NCBI GenBank assembly: GCA_001931905.2 | Contig: MSJI02000684.1 | Coordinates: 48,163-112,162 of the forward strand | DNA length: 64,000 nucleotides | Direction of reading: 5' to 3' | From: Cladosporium sp. IMV 00045 | Taxonomy: Eukaryota > Ascomycota > Dothideomycetes > Cladosporiales > Cladosporiaceae | Notes under the pieces: model-generated | Seen by the model: only the letters and a program-made list of their open reading frames with translations | Databases searched by the model: none | Told to the model about the DNA's origin: nothing | Program-made: the position numbers and the translations under genes | Part shown: positions 40,415-50,763 of the stretch, piece after piece | Layout: each line of letters opens with the position of its first letter | Position numbering within the stretch: the stretch's first letter is position 1

Positions 40415-42017
40415 TCAAGTAATCAAAGTATTCCTCCTCGTCCGATCAGCCTTGGTATCCTTCCTCCCAATAATAGCTTCCAAAGCCTGCTCGAGAGCCT
40501 TCAAATCATACCTGCCACCCTTTCCATTCTCATCCTTCCGACCATAAAGTCTCATCGTCTCAATGCCGATCCTCTGACAAGCATCCCGATCGACCTTAGG
40601 ACAAGTCGGCCCTTCAAGGTAAATCATATGCGTAACATATTGCGAGTACTGGTGAGGCGCCGGTCTGGCAATGCCCCTACTGTCCGCACAAGCATTGGCT
40701 ATCGTAGCAATAAAATCTAAGCCTGTGAAGGGGTTCGAAGACGGCCCCGTTTCGCGGTCCAAAGTGCCGTTGAGGATGAGAATTTTGCATCTAATATGTG
40801 GTGATGCGATGGCGTCGCCTACGTCTCGCAAGACGAGAGATGGGATGAGGGAGGTGAAGAGTGAGCCGATGCTGTAAGTTATGCAGCCTGCTTCTTTCAG
40901 GGCAGCTATCACGCGTGGATTTGTTGGGATGCGGATTTCCTGGCCGTAGGGGTTGATGTACCATAGTCGCTCAATCCTTGCGGGGAGCTCTTCTTCGTCT
41001 TCTTTAGAGAAGGCGATGGCTGGTTTTCGGAGTGAAGGGAGCGAACCGGGCAAATTGGCGTCTTCGACCATGTCTTGTTCTTCTGTTTCTGCTTTCAGCC
41101 GCTGACCTGGCGATGTGGGCGTGTCCTCGGAGGTGAGGAAGGCATCTAGGACTGCAGCTGTTGGTTTGCTAGGGTGGCTGATGTTGTTTTGTCCGGTGAT
41201 CACTGTGCCATCTTCGAGTCCGGCGGCAATGTGGTTTGCAAAATTTGAGTTGAGACTTGGGATTACGGAGACGTTGCCTGGAACTGCGCAGATGCTGGAC
41301 AGCAAATATATGGCCGATTCGAAGCTTCCCGTGAAGAGGCGAGCACTATCATGAGGTCAGTAGAAAGGCCACGAAAGCTAATGGTTGTAACCTCACCCCG
41401 TCAAGAACAGGTTTCCGATGCTGGCACCACTCCAATCGAATCTCGAGCTGGGTCTCAACCTCTTGACGACTTCCAGGTTGATGACATTAAGGAAGCTCCG
41501 AATAAGCTCCTGTTTGGGCAAAGAGACACCTCTCCAGAGCTCGTGCGTAGCTTCGACTATGTCGAGCCATTCAGATCTTGCCGATGCGTAGTCTTTAGGC
41601 AACCGATGATTGAAGAGTTTCTTGATGGCTTGCGTCTCCACGCCTGTGTCGGGGATCAAGCGGACGAGTCGAGATCGTATGTCTCCAATACCTATGTATC
41701 TAAATGTCAGAAGAACCTCTAATTGTATTTCATTGATGGACGTAGAGCTCACCAGGCCCACCAAAGACACGGATCAGCTCACTCGATGATCCACCATTAT
41801 CGCTGATTGGGATGACATAGCTTAGGGTCGTCTTATTCGCATCCCGAACCTCGTTGAAGATCTCAACAAGGCTGTTGGCAGCACTACCACCCGAGAAAAC
41901 CACAATACCACCGCCTAAAGCTCTAGGCGTCGGCGAGGATGATCGAGCGTGCGTTTCCGAGATCGTCGGCAGTGTCAGGCTGGTGGACAAGCTATTAAAG
42001 GGGTCACGAAATGCCAT
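40415..42017 (-). CDS. CofD-like (YvcK/UPF0052) protein (copy A)
   Basis: Three exons, 42017-41753, 41691-41397 and 41345-40415, give 496 residues. Features of the CofD/YvcK fold: GGIVVFSGGSAANSLVEIF near the N-terminus, VIPISDNGGSSSELIRVFGGPGIGDIRSRLVRL across the first intron, WSGASIGNLFLTGARLFTG across the second, and ALKEAGCITYSIGSLFTSL. Archaeal CofD transfers phospholactate in F420 synthesis; bacterial YvcK relatives regulate carbon metabolism and cell wall. Fungi do not make F420, so the activity is unknown. Copy B at 52028-53636 is about 98% identical. Confidence 0.9.
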
Positions 42018-42692
42018 GTTGAAATGGGTCGGATTTCATGCAAGTCCGGTCACAGGCCATGAGATTCCTGCGAAACAGTAGGTCTTAAAGTGCCGCCTCA
42101 CTTGTATTCGATACTAAGGTAAATACTTCCAATGCTGAGGTATCGCAGCGGTACGGAAGCCTGAGGCACCAAAGCGCGGGATGTCCCAATATGGGCTATT
42201 CCGCACTTCACGTCTTGTGTGCCTTCGTTCCCAATATTCTTAACATACAGGCATACTCGAGAATCGAGAATACATCGCATATATGGCTTTACTCATCGCC
42301 TAGCTTCAGGCTAGATGGCTCTGAAGATGGCTTTCATCTCATCGAGTTGTACCTCGCTTACGATCAGACAAAAGAGGCCCGACGCCTGCATGATGCAGCG
42401 TGTCGGGTACCAGGCAGCTCTCATCATTGGACGCTCCTCGACAGCCACAAGGCAAGCCGATGAGAGCTGAGATGTGCGGATTCGTCTCTGCTGACTATCA
42501 TGACGCACACTGGGGATTGACCATGCTTACATGCGATGCCTTCGCAATATCACTTTGCTCGTCTCCTGAAGCTTCGTTGCCATCATCAACATCCCAGCTT
42601 GCTGTACTACCCATTCTGCCTCCTCGAATTACCTTTGCGATCTTGCATGGCGTCCTGCTCTTGGTTTCGTGTTGCGCAATCAGCTGTATCAG
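42018..42692. other. Divergent region CofD-like / NLR-like (copy A)
   Basis: 675 bp, no supported gene. A stretch at about 42380-42475 is clearly conserved in copy B (53990-54085) but without a common reading frame, so a promoter or leader element is more likely than an exon. Confidence 0.5.
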
Positions 42693-45155
42693 ATGGCTGA
42701 CGCCCTTACTGCCTCGAATGCACTTTCTAGACAGGGGCCCTCCGATGGCGTAGGCGAAGGCAGTTCCCTGGCTCGAACGGGCAGCCGGATGGATCTCGAG
42801 GTTTTCGGCAACCAAAATAGCTCTCCCGGACATGTGTTTTCACATGTCGTTGCCCAGGACAATGCCAACCTGCTTGCGGGCAACCAGAGTGCGCACACGA
42901 TCAACAACAACTTCGCCAGTAGTGGCAACGGGGCCCGCTTCAAAGGCAGATATGTCCGCGCATCGTTACAGCCTGTTACGAGTTACGTCTCACGGCCAAC
43001 TCTCGAAACACAGCTCAAGGAAAGGCTTCACGATACTGTCGAACAGCGAGACACGCTCTCAAAGATTGTCGTGGTGTATGGATTGGGAGGTGCCGGAAAG
43101 TCACAGCTGATGCTGCGCTACATTCAAGAAAATGGGGGCGACTACTCGTCGATCTTCTGGCTCGATGCCGGTACAAACGAGAGGCTAGAGAACGACTACA
43201 AGCAAATCCACAACCTCTTGCTTCGCCCAGGTCGTTCTGACATCGAGATGAATACTTGTATAGCCGAGGTGAAGGCATGGTGTCATGCTGGGAAAGAACA
43301 GCTCCTGTTTGTTCTTGACAGCGCGGACAACATCGATGATACTGCCTCCCCAGCGTACATTGAGCTGCGGAATTTCATCGTGGACGCACCTAACGCAGAT
43401 GTCGTCATCACCACAAGAAGCCGATCAGCATCAGGCATGACGTCCCTGGAAGCTGTACGAGTGGCTGAGATGGATGCCTCAGAATCGAGAAAGCTTTTCT
43501 TGCAAAAATCTAAGCTCTCAGAGAGCGCACCTGGACTTCTCGTGGAAGTCGATGAAATCACTGAGGAGCTTGGGCATTTCGCTCTAGCCGTCAACCTTGC
43601 AGCTTCCCATGTGGCCGAGACACCACGGTTAAAGTGTGACCCAGGTCTTTACCTTCTGGAGTATCGCAAACGACGGAAACTCTTGCTGGAGCAAAGACCT
43701 CATGACCACGCGGATGGATACAGTAACAGCGTTCTGGCCGCGTGGGAGACAACATATGATGCAATCAATCAGTTCAACCCACAGGCGTGCAAGCTGCTGT
43801 CGTTTCTGGCTTTTCTAAGCCCCCAAGGTATTCTTTGCGAGTTCTTTGAGACAGCCGACGAAGCGAGCCTCGATGAACTTTGGGCCATACTCTGCATCAA
43901 CGACTTCGAAATTCGTTCGATAGACACCCTCGACAAAGCGCTTGGAATACTCAAATCCTATTCGCTGGTCCAGGATGTGGAGGAGCCACGGGGTTACTCG
44001 ATGCATAACCTTGTGCATGCATGGACCTACGAGCGTCTCGGGAACGATGAACGCGTTAGGCTATGGCTTGCTTCACTACGATTCTTGGTTTGTTTCACGA
44101 AAGATCACACCCGGAGACCAAATTCGCGCTTACGCCTGAGTCCTCACATCATGTCATGTTTCGGCAGGGCTCATGAGTTGTGTCGGGCGGGCGCCTCTGC
44201 TGAATTTGAAGCAGTGGACAGAGTTCAAGATTTAGTGGTCGCTCTACACAGCGAATGTTGCCTTTTCAAATCTGCTATGTCACTTCTGGATTTCTGTCAT
44301 CAACGCTATCGACGCCTATGTACGAACAACTCAAGTCGCTGGCTCAATCATCTCCACAGCTTCGGAACTTTGCTGAACACTCAAGGCATGCACAGTGAAG
44401 CCGAGGGCTTCCTACGACAAGCTTTCTTCGGGTTATATGGGATACATTCCTCAAGGGATTCAGTACGGTGCGCAACTTCCTTGGTGGGGATCCTTGGACA
44501 GCAAGGGAAGTCCGCACAGGCCGAAGCGCTGCTTGCATGGATATCACAGGAGGTTCAATCTGCGCAAGGCAGACCAGAACAATTGTTTATTTTCGTTAGA
44601 GAGCTTGGCATCGCTCAACTTGGTCTTGTGATGTACTCTGACGCAGAGAATACTTTTCGCTTCTCATTACACATCGGACAAGGACTCTTTGGCTTTAATC
44701 ATCCAAAGATCTGGTTTACCCTCCGGTGCCTAGCAGAAGCTCAAAGGGCCCAGCAGAAATACGACGAGGCACAAAGCACGCTCATGGGGGTAGTGCATGC
44801 AATAGAAGAAGACCCTGGCCTCATTAATCTGGATGCTCTCCTTTGTCTCGATCAACTGGGACAGAGTCTAGCTGATCAGAGGGACCTTGAAGGCGCAGAG
44901 AACATTTATCGGGGGATCTTGGACGCGTTTAAGACGACGCCAGAACTTCCTGCTTTAGCCGCGTTACCAAGCATGCTTCATCTTGCAGAACACTTGGACC
45001 GTCGGGGATCTCTCAGTGAAGCTCTTAATCTATACCAACGAGCTCTCCAGGTATATGTAGAGGTCTACGGTGCTGAACATCCTCTCGCTGTTGAATTGGC
45101 CAGATTCGTGACCTCGGCTCGTTCGAAAATGGAGGAAGCACAGGCGCCCCTGTAA
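42693..45155 (+). CDS. NB-ARC / TPR NLR-like protein (copy A)
   Basis: Single exon, 820 residues. Residues 1-100: Gly/Ser/Asn-rich N-terminus with a short motif at about 49-73 (starts FSHVV, ends TINNN) shared with copy B. Residues about 100-480: NB-ARC ATPase with P-loop GLGGAGKS (130-137), Walker B-like LLFVLDSADN, RNBS-B-like DVVITTRSRS, the FALAVNLAASHV segment in the place of GLPLA, and MHNLVHAW at the MHD position. Residues about 560-815: TPR-like repeats (for example AEGFLRQAFFGLYG, DAENTFRFSLHIGQGLFGF, AENIYRGILDAF, ALNLYQRALQVYVEVYG). Fungal STAND proteins of this layout act in nonself recognition and programmed cell death. No recognisable effector domain is present at the N-terminus. 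Whether ATG 42693 is the true start is not certain. Confidence 0.9.
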   Translation: MADALTASNALSRQGPSDGVGEGSSLARTGSRMDLEVFGNQNSSPGHVFSHVVAQDNANLLAGNQSAHTINNNFASSGNGARFKGRYVRASLQPVTSYVSRPTLETQLKERLHDTVEQRDTLSKIVVVYGLGGAGKSQLMLRYIQENGGDYSSIFWLDAGTNERLENDYKQIHNLLLRPGRSDIEMNTCIAEVKAWCHAGKEQLLFVLDSADNIDDTASPAYIELRNFIVDAPNADVVITTRSRSASGMTSLEAVRVAEMDASESRKLFLQKSKLSESAPGLLVEVDEITEELGHFALAVNLAASHVAETPRLKCDPGLYLLEYRKRRKLLLEQRPHDHADGYSNSVLAAWETTYDAINQFNPQACKLLSFLAFLSPQGILCEFFETADEASLDELWAILCINDFEIRSIDTLDKALGILKSYSLVQDVEEPRGYSMHNLVHAWTYERLGNDERVRLWLASLRFLVCFTKDHTRRPNSRLRLSPHIMSCFGRAHELCRAGASAEFEAVDRVQDLVVALHSECCLFKSAMSLLDFCHQRYRRLCTNNSSRWLNHLHSFGTLLNTQGMHSEAEGFLRQAFFGLYGIHSSRDSVRCATSLVGILGQQGKSAQAEALLAWISQEVQSAQGRPEQLFIFVRELGIAQLGLVMYSDAENTFRFSLHIGQGLFGFNHPKIWFTLRCLAEAQRAQQKYDEAQSTLMGVVHAIEEDPGLINLDALLCLDQLGQSLADQRDLEGAENIYRGILDAFKTTPELPALAALPSMLHLAEHLDRRGSLSEALNLYQRALQVYVEVYGAEHPLAVELARFVTSARSKMEEAQAPL

Positions 45156-46042
45156 GATGGCCATGCAGGGAAAAAGAAATTGCAAGGAAGTGAAGAGAAA
45201 GGTCATTGTCCGAAAGCCAGCGCCAGCTGAGCCGGTGTCGACGTTGCAGAAAGCTTGGCGAGAAATGAGACACTGGTGTTGATTGCTCGTTTTCCTTCAG
45301 CTCAGGCAGTCTAGACATGTCAAATTTGCAAGATATGTCTGGCCGCAAACAGATGGCGTACTCCAAGCGTGCTTCTTCCCACTTTAAGGATTCAATTGTG
45401 CAACATTCTTCCGACGTCACTAACTCTATCAAGGCTCATAACCCAAGCAAAGACTGCCAAACACCGAGTTGTGATCGCAGAGACGAGCTTCAAATTGCTT
45501 CCGGAATACCGCTTATCCTTGTTGCGGTATCGTACTCTGGTCCTGAAAAGTAACTGTTTCGTACCATGGGTGTTGCATGGATGCAGTCAAGCAATATCAA
45601 GATCGCAAAAGAAATTGGACAAGCACACAACCATGCAATCGTCCCTTGTACATTTGTGAAGCGGATGCTCAGCTCGGCTTGTCGGCCAGAAGCTAGCATT
45701 AGGGTGCTCTTATATATCCGTCGACAACCCGTCGACGTATCGCTTCTGCAGGGACACCGGACTAAGTTTTAAAAGTGATTGTTCTTAGCAGAGTACCTTT
45801 CTATTCCTCTACGCCGAATATTGCTACATTGGCACTGCTTGCATGCCAACTCCTCAGCCAACTTCTCAAAAGGCTGGCTTCGTCCTTTCGCAGTATACAT
45901 TGTTCTCCTCATGTGGACCACAAATAGCCACATCATGCCATAATAATGCAGAAGAAAGTCAGCACGTCTCCTTGCGAGACTCTTTCCATCTAGTCATAAC
46001 CTCAACACCCAATCCATTCCCACCCTCCATCAGTCCAACCCT
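45156..46042. other. Convergent 3' region NLR-like / complex I-like (copy A)
   Basis: 887 bp, no supported gene. The part next to the NLR has diverged strongly from copy B; the part from about 45775 on (starting TTGTTCTTAGCAGAGTACC) aligns well with 57590 onward. Confidence 0.5.
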
Positions 46043-46266
46043 TTACTGCGCAGCGGCAGTAACCTCAACCGAGCCATCAGGCACGCTGGCGCCCCTCTCG
46101 ACGACAACCTTGGGGCTAGCGAAGAGGCCCTCGCCGAGCTTCTGCGCCTCGGAGCCGTTGTTGAAGCCGCCCTCGCGCTCCGCCCTCCTCCTCCTCTTCT
46201 CGATCAGCCTGTCCCTGGTCTCGCCGAGGTAGCGCATCTGGTTGTCCTCCATGCCCTGCAGCCAGT
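46043..46266 (-). pseudogene. Complex I-like subunit, 3' fragment (copy A), cut at the gap
   Basis: Codes for the last 74 residues (from the WLQGMEDNQ region to GSVEVTAAAQ) of the protein intact at 57838-58282, with only two base differences in 224 bp. The 5' part is missing because of the 20-N gap followed by Irs4 sequence. It is either a truncated gene at a duplication junction or a contig end. The continuous frame across the Ns into Irs4 is an accident of the gap length. Confidence 0.85.
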
Positions 46267-46286
46267 NNNNNNNNNNNNNNNNNNNN
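46267..46286. other. Assembly gap, 20 N
   Basis: Exactly 20 N between copy A and copy B. True length and content are unknown; the order and distance of the two copies rest on scaffolding. Confidence 0.99.
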
Positions 46287-46348
46287 GTCATGTCTCTATT
46301 GCCCATGGAAGAAGGTGCCCGCGATGGGCTTCTCTGCGTGCCTGCCAT
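46287..46348 (-). pseudogene. IRS4 5' fragment
   Basis: First 20 codons plus two bases of the Irs4 coding sequence (MAGTQRSPS... to the RDM segment), identical to 34582-34643, ended by the gap. Not a functional gene as it stands. Confidence 0.85.
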
Positions 46349-47068
46349 GCCGCAGAGAGCCACTTGTCGAAGTCGAAGTGTCAAGATCGAGCATCGTATC
46401 CAGAGCAGCGGCGTCGAGCTGGACTGGCAGGCCAAGGGCGTGCGGGCGAGAGAAGTGTCGGCGGTTTGGAGCGGATGTAAGAAACAGGGATCATCTCCAG
46501 GTTGCCCGGCGACAAAATGACGCGGTTCTCGCGCTTGCGGCTCATCTCACACCTGACAGCGCCCCGTGTGAGGGAGAGACGCCCATGGGAATACGAATTG
46601 ACTTCAGACCCACCGATGCACCTGAAATAGTACAGCACTACTGCTGTCAAAGGGACCGAGAACGATTCTTTGATGCGTGTTGTGTCTTGTATCTTTTGCT
46701 GAAGCAAAGCCAAAGCATCCTGCTGGCGCATGCTGAAACGCCATACCCTGAGCACTCGACCTTTCTATCCTGAACGTGAATACCTGCTGAGGACAGCAAT
46801 CGATTGCTAACAGATTACCTGTAGCATTCATTCACTTACATCAGCCTGTTCTCTCTGACTTTGTCCAGATCTCGTGTTTTGTGCTTGCTTCATGGGCCTG
46901 CTCCTTGCACGCTGCTGCCTGCTGCCTGGAAGTCCAACGCCACCTCACGAATCAGGATCATCATAAGCAGCAATATAATATCTACAACCAACACCGTGTT
47001 GCGTGCAACGCAGCGAAATCATATGCTCAAACCGCCAGCTGCTGTTGCTCGGCTGCTTCACTGCAATC
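46349..47068. other. IRS4-LIG4 intergenic region (copy B)
   Basis: 720 bp, no supported gene; counterpart of 34644-35360. Confidence 0.5.
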
Positions 47069-50059
47069 ATGTCGGACACAGAAGGCGATACGACGATGAT
47101 CGATGAAGATGCCGCGCGTGAAGAACACATGATGTACGGCCATGGTACTATGACCGAGCAACAATGGAATGACAAATATCCGAATCGACCACATAACCAC
47201 TCCAAAACACTTCCCTTCTCTGACCTCTATCTCTCACTGTTCAACCCTCTCCGGGACAACCAGAAAAAGCCCGCCGGCGCTAGGACAAGACGCGCTAATA
47301 ATGGGCAACTGAACGCCAAAAGTCAGAGTGAGATTCGCGATAGAATCATCGACCGGTTCATCGCTCGCTGGCGGAAGGAAGTCGGCAATGATATCTTTCC
47401 TGCCTTCCGTCTCATCATGCCAGACAAGGACCGCGACCGACAGATGTACGGACTCAAGGAGATGACTATCGGCAAGCTTCTCGTGAAGATCATGAAGATC
47501 AACAAGGACAGCGAAGATGGCTATAGTCTTTTGCACTGGAAATTGCCAGGCATGAGGTCTTCGAGTGTCCTGGCTGGCGACTTTTCTGGGCGGTGTCACG
47601 AGGTCATCAGCAAAAGACCCATGCGGACAACACCCGGCGACATGACGATTGCGGAGGTCAACGAGCTGCTTGATCGGCTGGGTGCAGCTCAGAAAGAAGA
47701 GAATCAGAGGCCGATCTTGGAGGAGTTCTACAAACGTATGAACGCTGAGGAGCTCAAGTGGCTCATTCGCATGATTCTGCGCCAGATCAAGATCGGCGCC
47801 ACCGAGAAGACCATTCTCGAGAGATGGCATCGCGATGCTGAGAATCTATTCAACATCTCCAGCAGCTTGCGCAGGGTGTGCTGGGAGCTTCACGACCCGA
47901 AAGTCTCGCTTGAAGGCGATGCCAAAGGCATCAATCTCATGCAGTGCTTCCAACCTCAACTTGCTGCCTTCCAAATGCGGACGATGGAGCAAATAGTCAA
48001 GAAGATGAAGCCGGAAGGAGACGACGACATTTTCTGGATTGAGGAAAAACTCGACGGCGAACGCATGCAGTTGCACATGATGCGAGACGAGAGCATGGCA
48101 GGAGGCTTTCGTTTCAAATTTTGGTCAAGAAAAGCCAAGGAGTACACGCACCTCTACGGCGCAGGTCTCGAGGACAACTCTGGCTCGATAACCAAGTACA
48201 TGAAAGGCGCTTTCGGCGAAGGCGTGCAGAACATCATTCTCGACGGCGAGATGATCAGCTGGGACATGGATTTGAACAAGATCGAGAACTTCGGCCATCT
48301 CAAAACTGCGGCAATTTCAGAGCAAGATCGTGAAGCAAAGTTCGGGTCCGACACTGGCACAAGACCGGTCTTTCGCGTCTTCGACTGCCTCTATCTCAAC
48401 GGCAAAGACTTGACCGGCTACACCCTTCGCATTCGCTACGAAGCACTGGAAAAGGCGCTCAAACCAGTTCATCGGCGCATCGAGATTCATACGCACACCG
48501 AAGCTCGCGATGCATCTGAGATCGAGCCCAAGCTGCGTGAGGTCGTTGCTGAGAAGAGCGAAGGGCTCGTCTTGAAAAATCCCCGATCAGCCTACCGTCT
48601 CAACGACCGTAACGACGACTGGATCAAAGTCAAACCTGAATACATGACCGAGTTTGGCGAAGCACTAGACTGTGTCATCATCGGCGGATACTACGGCTCC
48701 GGCAAACGAGGTGGCGGTATCAGCAGCTTTCTCTGCGGACTGCGAGTCGACCAAGAACAGATCGACCGAGGCGACAATCCACAGAAATGCTACTCATTCT
48801 TCAAAGTCGGTGGTGGCTTCTCAACAGCCGACTACGCCGAAGTCCACCACCGCACCGATGGCAAATGGATGAAATACGACCCTAAAGACCCACCGATCGA
48901 CTGGATAATGCTCGGCGGCGGCCAAAACAATCAGCAACAATGCGAAAAACCAGACGTCTGGATCAAGCCCGAAAACTCCGTCGTCCTCGAAGTCAAAGCC
49001 GCCAGCGCCACCGCCACGAACCAATTCGCCGCCGGTAAAACCCTCCGCTTCCCACGACTGAAGAAAATCCGCGCCGACAAAACCTGGCAACAAGTACTCT
49101 CCAAGCTTGAGTTCGAAAAAGTGCGCGAAAACGCCGAAGAAGAACGCAAAGAGAAGAAATTCAAAGTCGAAAGCGCGCGCAAGAAACGCTCGACCAGAAA
49201 ACGCAAGCGTTCACTCGTCATCCAGGGCCACGAAGAGACCAAAGATGTCGACAGATCTTTCGCCCGCCCGAAGACGAAAGTCTTCGACGATATGAAATTC
49301 TTCATCATGACCGAGGCTCTCAAGCCTTTGAAGAAATCCAAAGCGGAGATTGAAGCTTTCGTCAAAGCGAATGGTGGCACTGTCGTTGCTTCTGAGTCCG
49401 GTCATAAGACTAAGTTGATCGCGGACAGGAATCTAGTCAAGGTCGCTTCGATTCAGAAGCGTGCGACGGACAGTATTGTTCGTCCGAGGTGGTTGTATGA
49501 TGTTGTCGCGCAGACGGAGAAGGATGAGGCTCGGGTTGATTTGGCTGATAGAAAGGAGGTTTTTCTTCTTCCGGTGGAGATGGAGAGGCATGTTTATTTC
49601 GCCACGGAGGAGGATGGGGAGAGATGGACGCCGAGTGTTGATAAGCACGGGGACAGTTATTACAGAGACATGGAACTGGATGAGCTGAGCGCTTTGCTTT
49701 CCAAGATGCCAGACAATGTCGGCAGTGTCTCTAAAGCAGACAAAGTCTTGGACGAGATCATTGGCGACGGACAGGAGAAACTGGGGAGGGGATTGATGTT
49801 CTACGGCCTCAAGGCGCATTTCGAGGGTGAAGACGCTGGAGCGCAGCGAACGTTCGGGTTCGCCGGTGGTGAGATTGCAGACTCCCTACAGAGCGAGGGC
49901 ATCACGCATGTCATCTTGCCGGATGCGAGTGAGAAAGCGGATGAGATCAGAACCGCTGTCTCTCGTCGAAGGAGAATGCCGCATCTTGTGACTTTGGCGT
50001 GGATCGCTGCGTGTTGGGCTGAGGGAGATCGGTTGGATGAAGAAGGTTACTCTGCTTGA
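47069..50059 (+). CDS. LIG4: DNA ligase IV (copy B)
   Basis: Single exon, 996 residues, same length and frame as copy A. By eye roughly 33 residues differ, none in the adenylation motif EEKLDGER (K327) or other catalytic motifs; changes cluster in the C-terminal BRCT region (for example FDGLKAY to FYGLKAH, VTSAWIEACW to VTLAWIAACW). Most DNA changes are silent, so this copy has been under purifying selection. Non-homologous end joining normally uses a single LIG4 gene in fungi, so two intact copies side by side are unusual; see the findings on a possible assembly cause. Confidence 0.95.
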   Translation: MSDTEGDTTMIDEDAAREEHMMYGHGTMTEQQWNDKYPNRPHNHSKTLPFSDLYLSLFNPLRDNQKKPAGARTRRANNGQLNAKSQSEIRDRIIDRFIARWRKEVGNDIFPAFRLIMPDKDRDRQMYGLKEMTIGKLLVKIMKINKDSEDGYSLLHWKLPGMRSSSVLAGDFSGRCHEVISKRPMRTTPGDMTIAEVNELLDRLGAAQKEENQRPILEEFYKRMNAEELKWLIRMILRQIKIGATEKTILERWHRDAENLFNISSSLRRVCWELHDPKVSLEGDAKGINLMQCFQPQLAAFQMRTMEQIVKKMKPEGDDDIFWIEEKLDGERMQLHMMRDESMAGGFRFKFWSRKAKEYTHLYGAGLEDNSGSITKYMKGAFGEGVQNIILDGEMISWDMDLNKIENFGHLKTAAISEQDREAKFGSDTGTRPVFRVFDCLYLNGKDLTGYTLRIRYEALEKALKPVHRRIEIHTHTEARDASEIEPKLREVVAEKSEGLVLKNPRSAYRLNDRNDDWIKVKPEYMTEFGEALDCVIIGGYYGSGKRGGGISSFLCGLRVDQEQIDRGDNPQKCYSFFKVGGGFSTADYAEVHHRTDGKWMKYDPKDPPIDWIMLGGGQNNQQQCEKPDVWIKPENSVVLEVKAASATATNQFAAGKTLRFPRLKKIRADKTWQQVLSKLEFEKVRENAEEERKEKKFKVESARKKRSTRKRKRSLVIQGHEETKDVDRSFARPKTKVFDDMKFFIMTEALKPLKKSKAEIEAFVKANGGTVVASESGHKTKLIADRNLVKVASIQKRATDSIVRPRWLYDVVAQTEKDEARVDLADRKEVFLLPVEMERHVYFATEEDGERWTPSVDKHGDSYYRDMELDELSALLSKMPDNVGSVSKADKVLDEIIGDGQEKLGRGLMFYGLKAHFEGEDAGAQRTFGFAGGEIADSLQSEGITHVILPDASEKADEIRTAVSRRRRMPHLVTLAWIAACWAEGDRLDEEGYSA

Positions 50060-50763
50060 AATCGCTTCAAGGATGATCATGCAGACTAGAATCCGTCGGT
50101 GTCAACGACCTTAATTCCGTAATTCATGTAAGCATAAAAACATCACGTCCCAAAAAAAAGCGTTCTCAATCACCTCACATAGGGTTTTCATGCGTGGCTT
50201 CGGTTGGACCTTTCATACGTAAATAGAGTTTCCTCGCAATCCTGTGTCTTTGCCCTGTTGCTTCGCTTGGACCTTTCTGGCAAGACTCCCCGCCATGTTT
50301 TCGGCATCTGCTCTTTGGGATGTACCCCACTTCGAGATCGGGTCTCTCAAAAGTCATGAGGATAATCTGGCCTGATGGTGTGTGTTCGAAGAACACATGA
50401 GCATCTTGTGGGAACAAGTTCTACCATAAAATCTAGAGAATCTGATGATGTAGAATAGGCCACAAAACTGTTATCAAAGGGCTGATTACGAGCTGCGAGG
50501 ACCATTACGACGTGTATAGATCGGGATGCATCAACTACAGACTTATCACATCTTTCGATGACGACCTTTTAGGCTCAGAAGCCGACGAGGCCTCCAAAGC
50601 AAGTGCTGCATAATCAGGCCCTAGCTCTATGACTACGTCCAAGCTAGAACATCGACCTTGTGATATATAAATATCGCTTTCAACGACCGAAAATAATACT
50701 GGAAGCACCTTTCCTTCCATCATCCGTCACCCTCGTGCGAACATCGACCATACTCTACATGCA
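50060..50763. other. Intergenic LIG4 to Gfo/Idh (copy B)
   Basis: 704 bp, no supported gene. It holds the same CTTGGACCTTTC repeat pair as copy A (around 50205 and 50268), the first with one mismatch. Confidence 0.5.

Larger units (their letters stand above)
34582..46266. repeat. Segmental duplication, copy A
   Basis: About 11.7 kb repeated in direct orientation at 46287-58061. Gene order in both: Irs4 5' end (-), LIG4 (+), Gfo/Idh (+), CofD-like (-), NLR-like (+), complex I-like subunit (-). Copy A has the intact Irs4 but only the 3' part of the complex I-like gene. Its first 306 bp (34582-34887) are identical to copy B, after which divergence begins abruptly. Coding DNA of LIG4 differs by roughly 7% in the stretch I compared, mostly at silent positions. 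Confidence 0.92.

Noticed and set aside
42191..42463. Possible extra upstream exon of the NLR-like gene, partly conserved at 53926-54132
   Set aside because: The conserved DNA does not keep one common frame or splice sites that connect to the NB-ARC exon.
42693..45155. NLR-like gene as part of a mobile element
   Set aside because: No transposase, terminal repeats or target-site duplications at the block edges.
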